DNA of 64,000 nt from Chaenocephalus aceratus (GCA_023974075.1 JAMFTG010000494.1:45001-109000); one strand, 5' to 3'. Shown: positions 12,186 to 24,835, counted from the first letter of the stretch. A program made the numbers and translations. Notes: generated by a model from the letters alone, not told the origin.

Positions 12186-14108
12186 CCTGAACATCAGCAG
12201 GAGAGGACTCTTTAAAGTAGAGACACTACATACTGATATACACCTGAACATCAGCAGGAGAGGACTCTTTAAAGTAGAGACACTACATACTGATATACAC
12301 CTGAACATCAGCAGGAGAGGACTCTTTAAAGTAGAGACACCACATACTGATATACACCTGAACCTCAGCAGGAGAGGACTCTTTAAAGTAGAGACACTAC
12401 ATACTGATATACACCTGAACATCAGCAGGAGAGGACTCTTTAAAGTAGAGACACTACATACTGATATACACCTGAACATCAGCAGGACAGGACTCTTTAA
12501 AGTAGAGACACTACATACTGATATACACCTGAACATCAGCAGGAGAGGACTCTTTAAAGTAGATACACTACATACTGATATACACCTGAACATCAGCAGG
12601 AGAGGACTCTTTAAAGTAGATACACTACATACTGATATACACCTGAACATCAGCAGGAGAGGACTCTTTAAAGTAGAGACACCACATACTGATATACACC
12701 TGAACATCAGCAGGAGAGGACTCTTTAAAGTAGAGACACTACATACTGATATACACCTGAACATCAGCAGGAGAGGACTCTTTAAAGTAGAGACACTACA
12801 CGCTGATATACACCTGAACCTCAGCAGGAGAGGACTCTTTAAAGTAGAGACACTACATACTGATATACACCTGAACATCAGCAGGAGAGGACTCTTTAAA
12901 GTAGAGACACTACATACTGATATACACCTGAACATCAGCAGGACAGGACTCTTTAAAGTAGAGACACTACATACTGATATACACCTGAACATCAGCAGGA
13001 GAGGACTCTTTAAAGTAGAGACACCACATACTGATATACACCTGAACCTCAGCAGGAGAGGACTCTTTAAAGTAGAGACACTACATACTGATATACACCT
13101 GAACATCAGCAGGAGAGGACTCTTTAAAGTAGAGACACTACATACTGATATACACCTGAACATCAGCAGGACAGGACTCTTTAAAGTAGAGACACTACAT
13201 ACTGATATACACCTGAACATCAGCAGGAGAGGACTCTTTAAAGTAGATACACTACATACTGATATACACCTGAACATCAGCAGGAGAGGACTCTTTAAAG
13301 TAGATACACTACATACTGATATACACCTGAACATCAGCAGGAGAGGACTCTTTAAAGTAGAGACACCACATACTGATATACACCTGAACCTCAGCAGGAG
13401 AGGACTCTTTAAAGTAGAGACACTACATACTGATATACACCTGAACATCAGCAGGAGAGGACTCTTTAAAGTAGAGACACTACATACTGATATACACCTG
13501 AACATCAGCAGGACAGGACTCTTTAAGTAGAGACACTACATACTGATATACACCTGAACATCAGCAGGAGAGGACTCTTTAAAGTAGAGACACTACATAC
13601 TGATATACACCTGAACATCAGCAGGAGAGGACTCTTTAAAGTAGAGACACTACATACTGATATACACCTGAACATCAGCAGGAGAGGACTCTTTAAAGTA
13701 GAGACACTACATACTGATATACACCTGAACATCAGCAGGAGAGGACTCTTTAAAGTAGAGACACTACATACTGATATACACCTGAACATCAGCTGGAGAG
13801 GACTCTTTAAAGTAGAGACACTACATACTGATATACACCTGAACATCAGCAGGAGAGGACTCTTTAAAGTAGAGACACGACATACTGATATACACCTGAA
13901 CATCAGCAAGAGAGGACTCTTTAAAGTAGAGACACTACATACTGATATACACCTGAACATCAGCAGGAGAGGACTCTTTAAAGTAGAGACACCACATACT
14001 GATATACACCTGAACATCAGCAGGAGAGGACTCTTTAAAGTAGAGACACTACATACTGATATACACCTGAACATCAGCTGGAGAGGACTCTTTAAAGTAG
14101 AGACACTA
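12186..14108. repeat. 57-bp minisatellite, array 2 (about 34 copies)
   Basis: Same unit as array 1. Marker variants (ACACCACAT, GAACCTCAG, AGGACAGG, GTAGATAC) recur at a fixed offset of 684 bp = 12 units (for example GTAGATAC at about 12559/12616 and 13243/13300), so a multi-unit block was duplicated within the array. One unit near 13525 has lost an A ('CTTTAAGTAG'), shifting the apparent reading frame. The very long minus-strand frames here are repeat translation only. Confidence 0.97.
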
Positions 14109-14170
14109 CTCAGGTCATAAGATTTTCCTTGTAGCTTTGTACACATGACAATAAACCCTTTGAATTGGAA
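14109..14170 (+). mobile_element. Retroposon 3' tail fragment, right of array 2
   Basis: CATAAGATTTTCCTTGTAGC ... ACACATGACAATAAACCCTT looks like the 3' end of a LINE/SINE copy and matches the shorter tail left of the array and the inverted one at 2846. Confidence 0.45.
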
Positions 14171-14374
14171 TCAGCCACTGCAACAGAGTCGCTGAGCATC
14201 CAGAGGAACGACTAACAGCTGCTGTTCATTTACATTTACAACGTTCAAAGTTTGAAAGTTGAATGCTCTCGCTCCCTTCAGGCACACCGACGATCCAGGT
14301 GCATTCAGGAACATTGGTATCAAGTGATGGGAACATAATGAAGACCCAAGAGGTGAACTATGAGGCAGGTACTT

Positions 14375-15904
14375 CCACTTTTACTCAAGTACAAGATCTG
14401 AGTACTTCTCCTTTTACTCAAGTACAATATCTGAGTACTTCTACTTTTACTCAAGTACAATATCTGAGTACTTCTACTTTTACTCAAGTATAAGACATGA
14501 GTACTTCTCCTTTTACTCAAGTACAATATCTGAGTACTTCAACTTTTACTCAAGTACAAGACCTGAGTACTTCTACTTTTACTCAAATACAAGACCTGAG
14601 TACTTCTACTTTTACTTAAGTACAAGATCTGAGTACTTCTCGTTTTACTCAAGTACAATATCTGAGTACTTCCACTTTTACTCAAGTACAAGACCTGAGT
14701 ACTTCTCCTTTTACTCAAGTACAAGACCTGAGTACTTCTCCTTTTACTCAAGTACAAAACCTGAGTACTTCTCCTTTTACTCAAGTACAAGATCTGAGTA
14801 CTTCTACTTTTACTCAAGTACAAGATCTGAGTATTTCTACTTTTACTCAAGTACAATATCTGAGTACTTCAACTTTTACTCAAGTACAATATCTGAGTAC
14901 TTCTCCTTTTACTCAAGTACAATATCTGAGTACTTCTACTTTTACTCAAGTACAATATCTGAGTACTTCTACTTTTACTCAAGTACAAGACATGAGTACT
15001 TCTCCTTTTACTCAAGTACAATATCTGAGTACTTCAACTTTTACTCAAGTACAAGACCTGAGTACTTCTACTTTTACTCAAATACAAGACCTGAGTACTT
15101 CTACTTTTACTTAAGTACAAGATCTGAGTACTTCTCGTTTTACTCAAGTACAATATCTGAGTACTTCCACTTTTACTCAAGTACAAGACCTGAGTACTTC
15201 TCCTTTTACTCAAGTACAAGATCTGAGTCCTTCTCCTTTTACCCAAGTACAATATCTGAGTACTTCCACTTTTACTCAAGTACAAGACCTGAGTACTTCT
15301 CCTTTTACTCAAGCACAAGATCTGAGTACTTCTCCTTTTACTCAAGTACAAGATCTGAGTCCTTCTCCTTTTACCCAAGTACAATATCTGAGTCCTTCTC
15401 CTTTTACTCAAGTACAAGACCTGAGTACTTCTCCTTTTACTCAAGTACAATATCTGAGTACTTCTCCTTTTACTCAAGTACAATATCTGAGTACTTCTCC
15501 TTTTACTCAAGTACAGTATCTGAGTACTTCCACTTTTACTCAAGTACAATATCTGAGTACTTCTCCTTTTACTCAAGTACAGTATCTGAGTACTTCTACT
15601 TTTACTCAAGTACAGTATCTGAGTACTTCTCCTTTTACTCAAGTACAAGACCTGAGTACTTCTCCTTTTACTCAAGTACAGTATCTGAGTACTTCCACTT
15701 TTACTCAAGTACAATATCTGAGTACTTCTCCTTTTACTCAAGTACAGTATCTGAGTACTTCTACTTTTACTCAAGTACAGTATCTGAGTACTTCTCCTTT
15801 TACTCAAGTACAGTATCTGAGTACTTCTACTTTTACTCAAGTACAGTATCTGAGTACTTCTACTTTTACTCAAGTACAGTATCTGAGTACTCCTCCCTCC
15901 TCTG
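14375..15904. repeat. 33-bp minisatellite at a Tol2-like end, about 46 copies
   Basis: Unit GTACTTCTACTTTTACTCAA followed by GTACAATATCTGA (variants CAAGATCTGA, CAAGACCTGA, TCTCC for TCTAC). The array ends in ACTCCTCCCTCCTCTG, which fits a Tol2-type hAT terminus, so it is best read as an expanded sub-terminal segment of such an element. A block of variants (CAACTTTT, then CTCAAATAC, then CTCGTTTT) is repeated at an exact offset of 495 bp = 15 units (14521-14645 and 15016-15140). The left end of the parent element is not identifiable. Confidence 0.93.
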
Positions 15905-16900
15905 CGGCAGAACAACACGGGGAACCCCAAAAGTGACATGATGTGGATGTAAACAAATGAACCGGACGTGGCGTCGAGGTGTTTGTTTTGAAGCCTGATG
16001 CCAAACCGTTGAGAGCATCGTCCTCGCTCAAATCAATCTAATTGTAGTCACATTTTAAGTGACGTTTTTTTAAACAAAAGTGTTTCCTCTTGAGCATTTC
16101 CCTTCTCTCAGCGACTTTCAGAGGACACTTGAACGCTGCCACAACAAAACAGACATCCAAATATTTATGAGCTGGAATAATGGAAAAATTAATGGGCTCA
16201 TCGTGACACTTCAATAAGTGTCAGAATGCGAACGCCGTCTGCGAGCGACACGACGGAAATTGTTGTTTCAAGTGAGAGGGAAAGTCCTGCTGCCTCTCAA
16301 GGACACTCAGCTGTAAACCGTGCAACACAAGAGGAATTCATCGGGATGTACGTGTTAGGATCCTTTATGTTCACATGTCTCTGCTTTGTGAGCGATCAGT
16401 GAAACTGCAGATCGGCGGTTAAACTCGAATACTTTAAATACATCGGCAGCCATTGCAGATTCTTACGCAACATAATTATTAATTGGAGGATTTTAATTAA
16501 GAACTCGTACACATGCATATAAATAAGAAAACCGATGATGTTGATCTTCCAGCACGTGGCTGTGACTCGTCTCTATTGGCATCTGTGTGTTTGTAATCCC
16601 TTCTGGTCCAGCTGCTGATTTAAAAATGCTTCTCTCGCAGAGAAACCATCTGAACCCCCGCAGAGACGCAGAACGAGCTCAGTCATCACGCTGTAATTGT
16701 GAGTGGGCGGCTCGGATTGAGCTTGAGTTTATGTTTCTATGCAGCGCATGTGTGCAGGAGTGTGACAGTGTGTATTCATCTGTGCTCAGAGGCGGAGTGC
16801 ATGTCCTGGCGTTGTGTCCTTGAGTCCGGTTAAGAAGAACAACATTCGAAAGCCTTTTCTACAGTGTGATATGTAGCTTTGTGTCCTTTGTGTACTGCCA
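15905..16900. other. Low-copy non-coding DNA
   Basis: No repeat, terminus or exon recognised. It contains several ATTA/TAAT clusters (16140-16210 and 16470-16540) and a small perfect hairpin at 16204-16223 (TGACACTT, 4-nt loop, AAGTGTCA). It could include a conserved regulatory element, but nothing here proves it. Confidence 0.35.
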
Positions 16901-17983
16901 GAACATAATTATAACACTTGCACTCCTATTGGCTAGCGCTCCAACACATTGTACATGATAGGCTAAGGGGCGGGACATCTCTAAGGGGTTGACCTATCAC
17001 AACAGAGCCTGACAGCTAACCAATCAGAGCAGACTGGGCTCTGGTTTCAGACAGAGGGTGAAAAGAGGTGCTGAAGCACAGGCAGTATACACCTGAACAT
17101 CAGCAGGAGAGGACTCTTTAAAGTAGAGACACTACATACTGATATACACCTGAACATCAGCAGGAGAGGACTCTTTAAAGTAGGGACACTACTGTACATA
17201 CTGATATACACCTGAACATCAGCAGGAGAGGACTCTTTAAAGTAGAGACACTACATACTGATATACACCTGAACATCAGCAGGACAGGACTCTTTAAAGT
17301 AGAGACACTACACACTGATATACACCTGAACATCAGCAGGAGAGGACTCTTTAAAGTAGAGACACTACATACTGATATACACCTGAACATCAGCAGGAGA
17401 GGACTCTTTAAAGTAGAGACACTACATACTGATATACACCTGAACATCAGCAGGAGAGGACTCTTTAAAGTAGAGACACTACATACTGATATACACCTGA
17501 ACATCAGCTGGAGAGGACTCTTTAAAGTAGAGACACTACATACTGATATACACCTGAACATCAGCAGGAGAGGACTCTTTAAAGTAGATACACTACATAC
17601 TGATGTACCTGAACATCAGCAGGACAGGACTCTTTAAAGTAGAGACACTACACACTGATATACACCTGAACATCAGCAGGAGAGGACTCTTTAAAGTAGA
17701 GACACTACATACTGATATACACCTGAACATCAGCAGGAGAGGACTCTTTAAAGTAGAGACACTACATACTGATATACACCTGAACATCAGCAGGAGAGGA
17801 CTCTTTAAAGTAGAGACACTACATACTGATATACACCTGAACATCAGCTGGAGAGGACTCTTTAAAGTAGAGACACTACATACTGATGTACCTGAACATT
17901 AGCAGGAGAGGACTCTTTAAAGTAGAGACAATGAATACTGACATGAGCTTCAAAATGAGCAGAATAGGAAGCCTTTCAGTTAA
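16901..17983 (+). mobile_element. TTAA-family element with 57-bp array 3
   Basis: The 16920-17080 segment (CTCCTATTGGCTAGCGCTCC, GATAGGCTAAGGGGCGGGAC, TCTGGTTTCAGACAGAGGGT) is nearly identical to 57573-57730, the body of the TTAA element at 57.36 kb. It then enters the 57-bp array and leaves it through a divergent last unit (GAGCTTCAAAATGAGCAGAA, TAGGAAGCCTTTCAGTTAA) that looks like the ancestral element end. The left border is not resolved. Confidence 0.7.
17086..17940. repeat. 57-bp minisatellite, array 3 (about 15 copies)
   Basis: Same unit as arrays 1 and 2. Some joins differ: ACTACTGTACATACTGATAT near 17190 and CTGATGTACCTGAACAT near 17600 and 17885 are short-unit variants. Marker AGGACAGG appears at about 17285 and again near 17630. 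Confidence 0.96.
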
Positions 17984-18669
17984 GTTGTACAAAAGTGTCT
18001 TAAAATTAAACTTTAGTGCACATTATATACATATAACATATTTTGACATGGCCTTAATGTGCAAAAAGAGCAGTTTGGATGTATGATATTTGTTGTTGGA
18101 TAAACAGGAAGCAACTTTGGGGATGCCATCAGAGTCCTCTTCACACCCAGAGGTTATAAATCAGGATTTTCATTAGTATTAAAGCAGGTGCACCATTATC
18201 CTTCCTTTTATTGCTGCTCTCACAGGTATTTGGCAGCAGAAAGCCATTTTCAGGATTCACTACAGGAAGCTGTGAAATGCCGTTTGTCCCCGGAGTGATA
18301 AAAGCACTTTAGGAGTTTGCGTCTCGGTTCAGAGCCGGTGGAAACTCCCTGAAGCGTTTCGCATTTTCTGCCCCACTGGAGGAAAAACAGCAACTTCCCG
18401 CCGATACATTAAGAACACCTCCAGAGCTACACCAGTGATTTTACAGACAGAGAACATGAGAGTGCAGACACTAAAGCAGGAACATGAGTCACTTCTATTC
18501 CCAACGAAACACAAACATGATGATGAAGAGAGAGAGAGAGAATCGCTAAGATGTTTATATTTTTGTATATGTTTTTATTTTTCCCTTGGATATTGGAATA
18601 TAATGCAATTCATGATACTTACAAGTTTTTTTCAAGCCTTAATGCAATTTCCAGAAGTAACAAGCTAAT
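17984..18669. other. Non-coding DNA, nothing recognised
   Basis: No element ends or supported exons. A short (GA)n tract lies near 18530. Confidence 0.35.
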
Positions 18670-19260
18670 ATGAAGGAACTACAGCCCGGTCACATGACTT
18701 CACCACCGTTAAGCTAACAGCGGCTAATGTTGGACTATATAGGAACTACAGCACGATCACATTACTTCACGTGACAACCGCTATGCTAAAGGTGGCTAAT
18801 GTTGGGCGATAAAGGAACTACAGCACGATCACATTACTTCACGTGACAACCGCTAAGCTAAAGGTGGCTAATGTTGGGCGATAAAGGAACAACAGCACGG
18901 TCACATGACTTTGCGTCACCACCGCTAAGCTAAGGGTGGCTAATGTTGGGCTTTAAAGGAACTACAGCACGGTCACATGACTTCACGTGACAACCGCTAT
19001 GATAAAGGTGGCTAATGTTGGGCGATAAAGGAACTACAGCACGTTCACATGACTTTGCGTCACCACCGCTAAGCTAAAGGTGGCTAATGTTGGGCGATAA
19101 AGGAACTACAGCACGGTCACATGACTTTGCGTCACAACCGCTAAGCTAAAGGTGGCTAATGTTGGGCTTTAAAGGAACTACAGCACGGTCACATGACTTC
19201 ACCACCGCTAAGCTAAAGGTGGCTAATGTTGGGCTTTAAAGGAACTACAGCACGGTCAAT
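18670..19260. repeat. 72-bp minisatellite, array 1 (about 8 degenerate copies)
   Basis: Unit contains GGCTAATGTTGGGCTATAAA, GGAACTACAGCACGGTCACA, TGACTTCACGTCACCACCGC and TAAGCTAAAGGT. Copies here differ in length (about 64-76 bp; TTTGCGTCACC and TTCACGTGACAACC variants). To the right, 19320-19400 carries GTTAGCCTAGCTTAGCATAA, another phrase common in fish repeats. Confidence 0.92.
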
Positions 19261-20440
19261 GTAGTTCTCTAAAATACTTCCAAACAGCCTTTGATTTTTT
19301 AAGTCAAAATCAAATGAGTTTATCTTTAGGTACAAAGTTGTTAGCCTAGCTTAGCATAAAGATAAGAAGCAGATAGCAACAGCTAGCCGTGCTTCATCCA
19401 TCTGCATCCTACCACATCTGAGTTACAAATGGAAGAGCATTCAGCACTGAAGTAATAAGACTGTTAACAACAGTTAGACAGAGAGCTGCTGCGTTTAAAC
19501 AATGAACTTATCCTCCGGTATCTCTCTGTTTAGTGAAGGCTTTGGCAGGCGCTCTGATGGGGATAGTAGATCAGTGGATAAGTGGATGTATATTTCCTCC
19601 AGTGGAGAAGCTGAAGCTCTGTGGTGCATCAGCTTCCAACAGCATCAATTATTCAAATTGGAATTAAAGACGGGATGCCTCGCTCCCATTTAAAGTTTTT
19701 AGGCGATGTGAAATATTAATGCAGAAGAGACACTGCAGTGGCAAACAAATATGAGTTTACTGTGGACTGAAGAGGGTAATCAAGCATGTAAAATACATCA
19801 ATATGAACATCTGTATGAAGCTGATAAAGAGTCTCCTCAACATCACCTGAGTTTTCTGCTGAATCTCTTTTGGGAAGGTCAGTGAACAAACTCATATTTA
19901 TCTGGCGTCAGGTTTGATGCGATGAAACAGCCTCCTACAGATGTTCTCTAAACCAACACTTGGAAACCTTCAACTGCGGAGAAAACAAGTAAATCAATTG
20001 ATGTTGAAGTTTCAAGGATTTTGGAAACTGAATTTTTGAAGGATTTATTTTCCAGACGTGACAGAAGTTGGAATGATCAGGTTATACTTGTGTCCGTGAA
20101 TACTGATCTGAGATTTTGGACATTGAGGGCTTAAGTCTGCAGGAAAATGATGTTTTACAAATTGGACCAAAGCTTTATCTGCACATTATCGCACCATGTT
20201 GTTATTGGCGCTCAAAGATGCAGAGCTTTTTTACATGTAGCTTCTAAGATAATATCAGCGTCCAAATCATTAAGTACAAGTGTCAGAAGCCGTAGAAATG
20301 TTGTCTAGGGATAGCTAGGCCGTAAACAAAAATGCTATCCTCTTCCTGTTTTGGTTGCACAATGGGTGATGCACTTCCATTGTGCCGTAAATGGAGATCG
20401 TATCTAGTATCAGACAGGATTGCAAGTTAAGGGTGGAGGG
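19261..20440. other. Spacer between two 72-bp arrays
   Basis: Non-coding. The left 150 bp looks like a dispersed repeat (GTTAGCCTAGCTTAGCATAA). The remainder shows nothing I can name. Confidence 0.35.
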
Positions 20441-21838
20441 ACTGGATTGGAAAGGCGGCTAATGTTGGGCTATAAAGGAACTACAGCGCGGTCACATGAC
20501 TTCACGTCACCACCGCTAAGCTAAAGGTGGCTAATGTTGGGCTATAAAGGAACTACAGCACGGTCACATGACTTCACGTCACCACCGCTAAGCTAAAGGC
20601 GGCTAATGTTGGGCTATAAAGGAACTACAGCACGGTCACGTGACTTCACGTCACCACCGCTAAGCTAAAGGCGGCTAATGTTGGGCTATAAAGGAACTAC
20701 AGCACGGTCACGTGACTTCACGTCACCACCGCTAAGCTAAAGGAGGCTAATGTCGGGCTATAAAGGAACTACAGCACGGTCACATGACTTCACGTCCCCA
20801 CCGCTAAGCTAAAGGTGGCTAATGTTGGGCTTTAAAGGAACTACAGCATGGTCACATGACTTCACGTCACCACCGCTAAGCTAAAGGTGGCTAATGTTGG
20901 GCTATAAAGGAACTACAGCACGGTCACGTGACTTCACGTCACCACCGCTAAGCTAAAGGTGGCTAATGTTGGGCTTTAAATGAACTACAGCATGGTCACA
21001 TGACTTCACGTCACCACCGCTAAGCTAAAGGTGGCTACTGTTGGGCTTTAAAGGAACTACAGCACGGTCACATGACTTCACGTCCCCACCGCTAAGCTAA
21101 AGGAGGCTAATGTCGGGCTATAAAAGAACTACAGCATGGTCACATGACTTCACGTCACCACCGCTAAGCTAAAGGTGGCTAATGTTGGGCTTTAAATGAA
21201 CTACAGCATGGTCACATGACTTCACGTCACCACCGCTAAGCTAAAGGTGGCTAATGTTGGGCTATAAAGGAACTACAGCACGGTCACGTGACTTCACGTC
21301 ACCACCGCTAAGCTAAAGGTGGCTAATGTTGGGCTATAAAGGAACTACAGCACGGTCACGTGACTTCACGTCACCACCGCTAAGCTAAAGGTGGCTAATG
21401 TTGGGCTTTAAATGAACTACAGCATGGTCACATGACTTCACGTCACCACCGCTAAGCTAAAGGTGGCTACTGTTGGGCTTTAAAGGAACTACAGCACGGT
21501 CACATGACTTCACGTCCCCACCGCTAAGCTAAAGGTGGCTAATGTTGGGCTATAAAGGAACTACAGCACGGTCACGTGACTTCACGTCACCACCGCTAAG
21601 CTAAAGGTGGCTAATGTTGGGCTTTAAATGAACTACAGCATGGTCACATGACTTCACGTCACCACCGCTAAGCTAAAGGTGGCTACTGTTGGGCTTTAAA
21701 GGAACTACAGCACGGTCACATGACTTCACGTCCCCACCGCTAAGCTAAAGGCGGCTAATGTTGGGCTATAAAGGAACTACAGCACGGTCACATGACTTCA
21801 CGTCACCACCGCTAAACTAAAGGCGGCTAATGTTGGAT
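20441..21838. repeat. 72-bp minisatellite, array 2 (about 19 copies)
   Basis: Very regular copies of the 72-bp unit. Variants (GGCTACTGTTGGG, TTTAAATGAACTACAGCATG, CACGTCCCCACC) recur in groups, pointing to block duplication. The unit contains CACATGACTTCACGTCACC, so E-box- and CRE-like matches recur with every copy. The array ends in GTTGGATGTGATGAC, the same exit sequence as array 3 at 42.2 kb. Confidence 0.97.
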
Positions 21839-22060
21839 GTGATGACTTTTAGTCGTCTCATTTAGACACTTTTTAGCAACCGCCATTATAAAATTCACCA
21901 ATGGGGTATTTACTGACATATTTTTTGTTGTAGAACAAAATCTCTTCAGCTTGTGTTAACCACAGACCTTATTTCACAAACAAAAACACATTCAAAACAC
22001 AGATTTGAGACAAGGTATCCCGGAAGTGTTAAAATGCTGACTGATTACTGTTTTTAAGGA
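21839..22060 (+). mobile_element. Dispersed block following the 72-bp array
   Basis: GTCTCATTTAGACACTTTTT ... CTTCAGCTTGTGTTAACCAC ... AGACCTTATTTCA is shared with 47930-48110, 39400-39440 and, in part, 42210-42370. The 72-bp arrays therefore sit inside, or next to, a dispersed element whose other segments are also repeated in the window. Confidence 0.65.
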
Positions 22061-23156
22061 CTCCTGCCCACTCTATAGCCTACAGATGTTTTGTAAATTG
22101 TGACAAGTCATTTTGGCTAGTGGGCAAAATCCCTGCTCCGTCTCGGGCATGTATCAACAAAAAGCAGCCATTTTATCACACACACACTTCCCGATAAACA
22201 TCCTGCTGTTCCTTAATTACTCAGCCTGCCTGGTGCATTTGGTGCGTAATGCTTTAAAGTGACACGACGCTGTGTGACAGCAGTTTGTGTTGCTTAATCA
22301 TGTAGAAACGCGGCTGACATTTCTAAATGAACAAAGGTAGAAAATCTGCATTAAGTGCGTCACGATGTTTTTCGTCTTCAGAGCTTTCCTTCGTGGACAG
22401 ATAAACACGTTAACTGACTGACAGTCCGAGTTAAACACGGTCTCAAAGTGTGCACACTCCCCGTTTTAAACTGTGGGATCTAACAGTCCCTCTTCAGCAC
22501 GTCTGTAGTCATTATTTAAAACGGCAAAGACCACAGATGTGTGTGTGCAGCAGCAGCAGCACTGTTGTAATTGCAAAATATTTCATGATGAAGAATCGTT
22601 GAAATCCAGAAATCTCCTTTAGTTATTCAAAGTCGTGATTGACAAACGAGCTTCTGTCCTCGAGGATTCATTACATTCAGCCACTTTCTATAAAGTCAGT
22701 GGGCAGCATGCAGATTGCGTCTTTAATCAATGTTTACACCAGAACCATTTTTAATAACGAGCCATTTCTCTCTCACTGTGTAAGTATGATAATTGAGATC
22801 CTATACGAAGTGAACGGCTTTCATCCTTCACACGAAACCCAATAAGAGAGCGGGAACAAACAACGCATCTCATCAGAGGTTGAACTGAGAGGAGCGTCCC
22901 TGTCACACACACGCCTTTAATTAAACAAACCAGACACATATTGCAGCTTGCTGTAATGATGCTGATGATGGAGCTGCCCAAACAAACCCCGTCTGTTTCC
23001 ACAGAGTTTATTTTTCAGAACACTGAACTCAGCTGCAACAGAACTAAGAAGTCGTTTGTAAACTGGCATTGTAATAAGCAAGGTATTCACGGCAAAACAA
23101 CGATCAGTCAGCAGGAAGAAGTTTCCCGGCTTACCAAAGATTTGTTTTACCAGTAC
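22061..23156. other. Low-copy non-coding DNA
   Basis: No repeats or splice-bounded exon recognised. Contains a short (CAG)n near 22545 and several homeodomain-type ATTA motifs around 22210-22310. Short open frames near 22640-23190 have no support. Confidence 0.35.
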
Positions 23157-23330
23157 CAGAGGTGGAAGAAATACTCAGGTGTACTTGAGTAAAAGTAGAA
23201 GTACTTGATGTTATAATACTCTGTTACAGTAAAAATCGTGCATTAAAAATGTTACTAAGTAGACAGCTATTAGCATCAAAATAAAGTTAAAGTACTAAAA
23301 GTAAAAGTAGTCATTGTGCAGATTGGTCAA
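23157..23330 (+). mobile_element. Tol2-like hAT MITE 5' fragment
   Basis: Begins CCAGAGGTGGAAGAAATACT, followed by TACTTGAGTAAAAGTAGAAG and ACTCTGTTACAGTAAAAATC, the sub-terminal pattern of Tol2-type hAT MITEs. It stops at GTGCAGATTGGTCAATTTCC, where a LINE fragment begins, so it is truncated or interrupted. Confidence 0.75.
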
Positions 23331-23692
23331 TTTCCATCCATCCATCCATCTTCTCCGCTTAGCCGTGGTCGGTTCGCGGGGGTAGCAGTTCCAGCAGAGA
23401 GCCCCAAACGTTCCTTTCCCCTCATCAACCAGCTCTGACTGGGGGGTCCCAAGGCGCTCCCAGGCCAGCGAAGAGATATCACTTGTCCACCAGGGTGGGT
23501 GGAGGGGGTCAGGAGGACGGGACTGAGCTGACCGCCCAGGAGCACAGCAGAGGACCAGGAAGGGATCTCGGGCGGACGGCCCGGGGGCAAGGCAGAGTTC
23601 AAGGAGGGGCGCCTCTACCAAAACAGCCTCTCGCTGCTGAACTCCGGACGCTCCCCTCCATTCACCATAGCTGCAAGCCAGCAAGTAGGTGA
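23331..23692 (-). mobile_element. LINE 3' end fragment (CATC-tailed)
   Basis: On the plus strand it starts with (CATC)n then TTCTCCGCTTAGCCGTGGTC, GGGGTAGCAGTTCCAGCAGA and CAAGGCGCTCCCAGGCCAGC. These are the conserved phrases of a widespread fish LINE whose 3' tail on the minus strand is (GATG)n. Only a few hundred bases are present. The long GC-rich open frames here belong to the element. Confidence 0.7.
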
Positions 23693-23751
23693 ATGAAAGC
23701 AGCTCCCTTTCAAAAGATCATCTGCTGGGTCCATTTCTCTGGTCGGTTCGT

Positions 23752-24132
23752 CATGTTACGGTGTATGTTGGAAGCAGGACCCAAATGCAGATATAAACTG
23801 AAAAAAACTCCTTTATTTCAAGGCTAGGATATAAACAAAGACAAAACAGAACACTCACCGACGAACTAGTCATGACACAAGACGAACCGACAAAGACAGA
23901 CAGAAAAACCAGAACTTAAATACACACGAGACTAATCACACAAACAAGACACAGGTGAGGAGGGAGGAGAAAACACAGGGGCCACAGGTGAACACAATCG
24001 GGAAATCAGACACACCAGGGAAACTAACGACAGGGAACCACAGACAGATTTAAACCAGACAAAACACAACGCAGACAGAAAACCAAAAGCAGATCGAGAC
24101 AAGACACAACACCATAAAGACAGATCGTGACA
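23752..24132 (-). mobile_element. TGTCACG...CCGTAACA element, single-unit copy
   Basis: Inverted relative of the element at 8669-9849. On the plus strand it starts TGTTACGGTGTATGTTGGAA, carries GCAGGACCCAAATGCAGATA, a TTTATTTCAAGG (complement of the AATAAA region), one copy of the segment that forms the 69-bp array, and ends AGATCGTGACA. No convincing TSD. Confidence 0.7.
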
Positions 24133-24835
24133 AACTTAGCCTTGAAGAAAGTGAACAAACTCCACAGTGGGTGGCTACGGTTCCCTGAACTGAACAACAC
24201 GACCTGAATCATGACCTTTTGTAATAACTGAAGCCTGCAGAGTCTGATTGTCCGACACTCAGAGACTTAAAGACATTTAACTCACCATCCCTGTGTCCAG
24301 AGGCCTCTGCAGGACACTGTCCAACACACTGTCACACACTCACACTCCTGACTCTCTGTCATGATCCTTCTCCTCCGTCTCGTTATTTCTACGCCTCTGG
24401 TCCAGCGGCGGCTTTTAAAAAAAGGCTTTAAACGGCTCTCCATGCTGAAAGTCGCCGGAGACGGTCGCTGTAAACCTGGGTCGCCTCGTTGGGGTCTCTG
24501 AGCTCAGAGTCTGAGATCATCAAAGGATTGCACAGTGGGCACGCTGAGAGATGGGTTTAGTGCAGCACGACCAATGAAATGCTGTCGATTAGATGTCAGT
24601 GTGACTTTTGAAAGTACTTTCAGAAGTATTTGCCAACCTCCTTCCCTCAAAACAGCTTATTAAATCAAATGTGTTCTCCTTTTCCACGTTTGCCATGAAC
24701 CGTAGATTCTCGACTCTCGGCCCTGACGTCTGCAGAAAACTGATTTTGTAAGTACTTTAAGGAATGTATTGAATACAAAACATGAACTACAACCTTTGTC
24801 AACTCAGTGTGTACAGTTCTCCCAGTGTTCACAGC
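24133..24835. other. Non-coding DNA, nothing recognised
   Basis: Mixed-composition DNA, no element ends or supported exons seen. Confidence 0.3.

Noticed and set aside
12117..13505. 462-codon minus-strand frame with Cys/Ser-rich 19-residue repeats
   Set aside because: It is the 57-bp repeat read in frame; the same peptide appears in all four arrays, inside transposon DNA, and single-base indels break it at random.
16204..16223. Small perfect hairpin resembling a regulatory stem-loop
   Set aside because: 8-bp arms with a 4-nt loop are expected by chance in 64 kb, and no surrounding signal supports a function.
23295..23692. GC-rich overlapping open frames on both strands
   Set aside because: They lie within a LINE 3' fragment with (CATC)n tail; high GC content makes stops rare.
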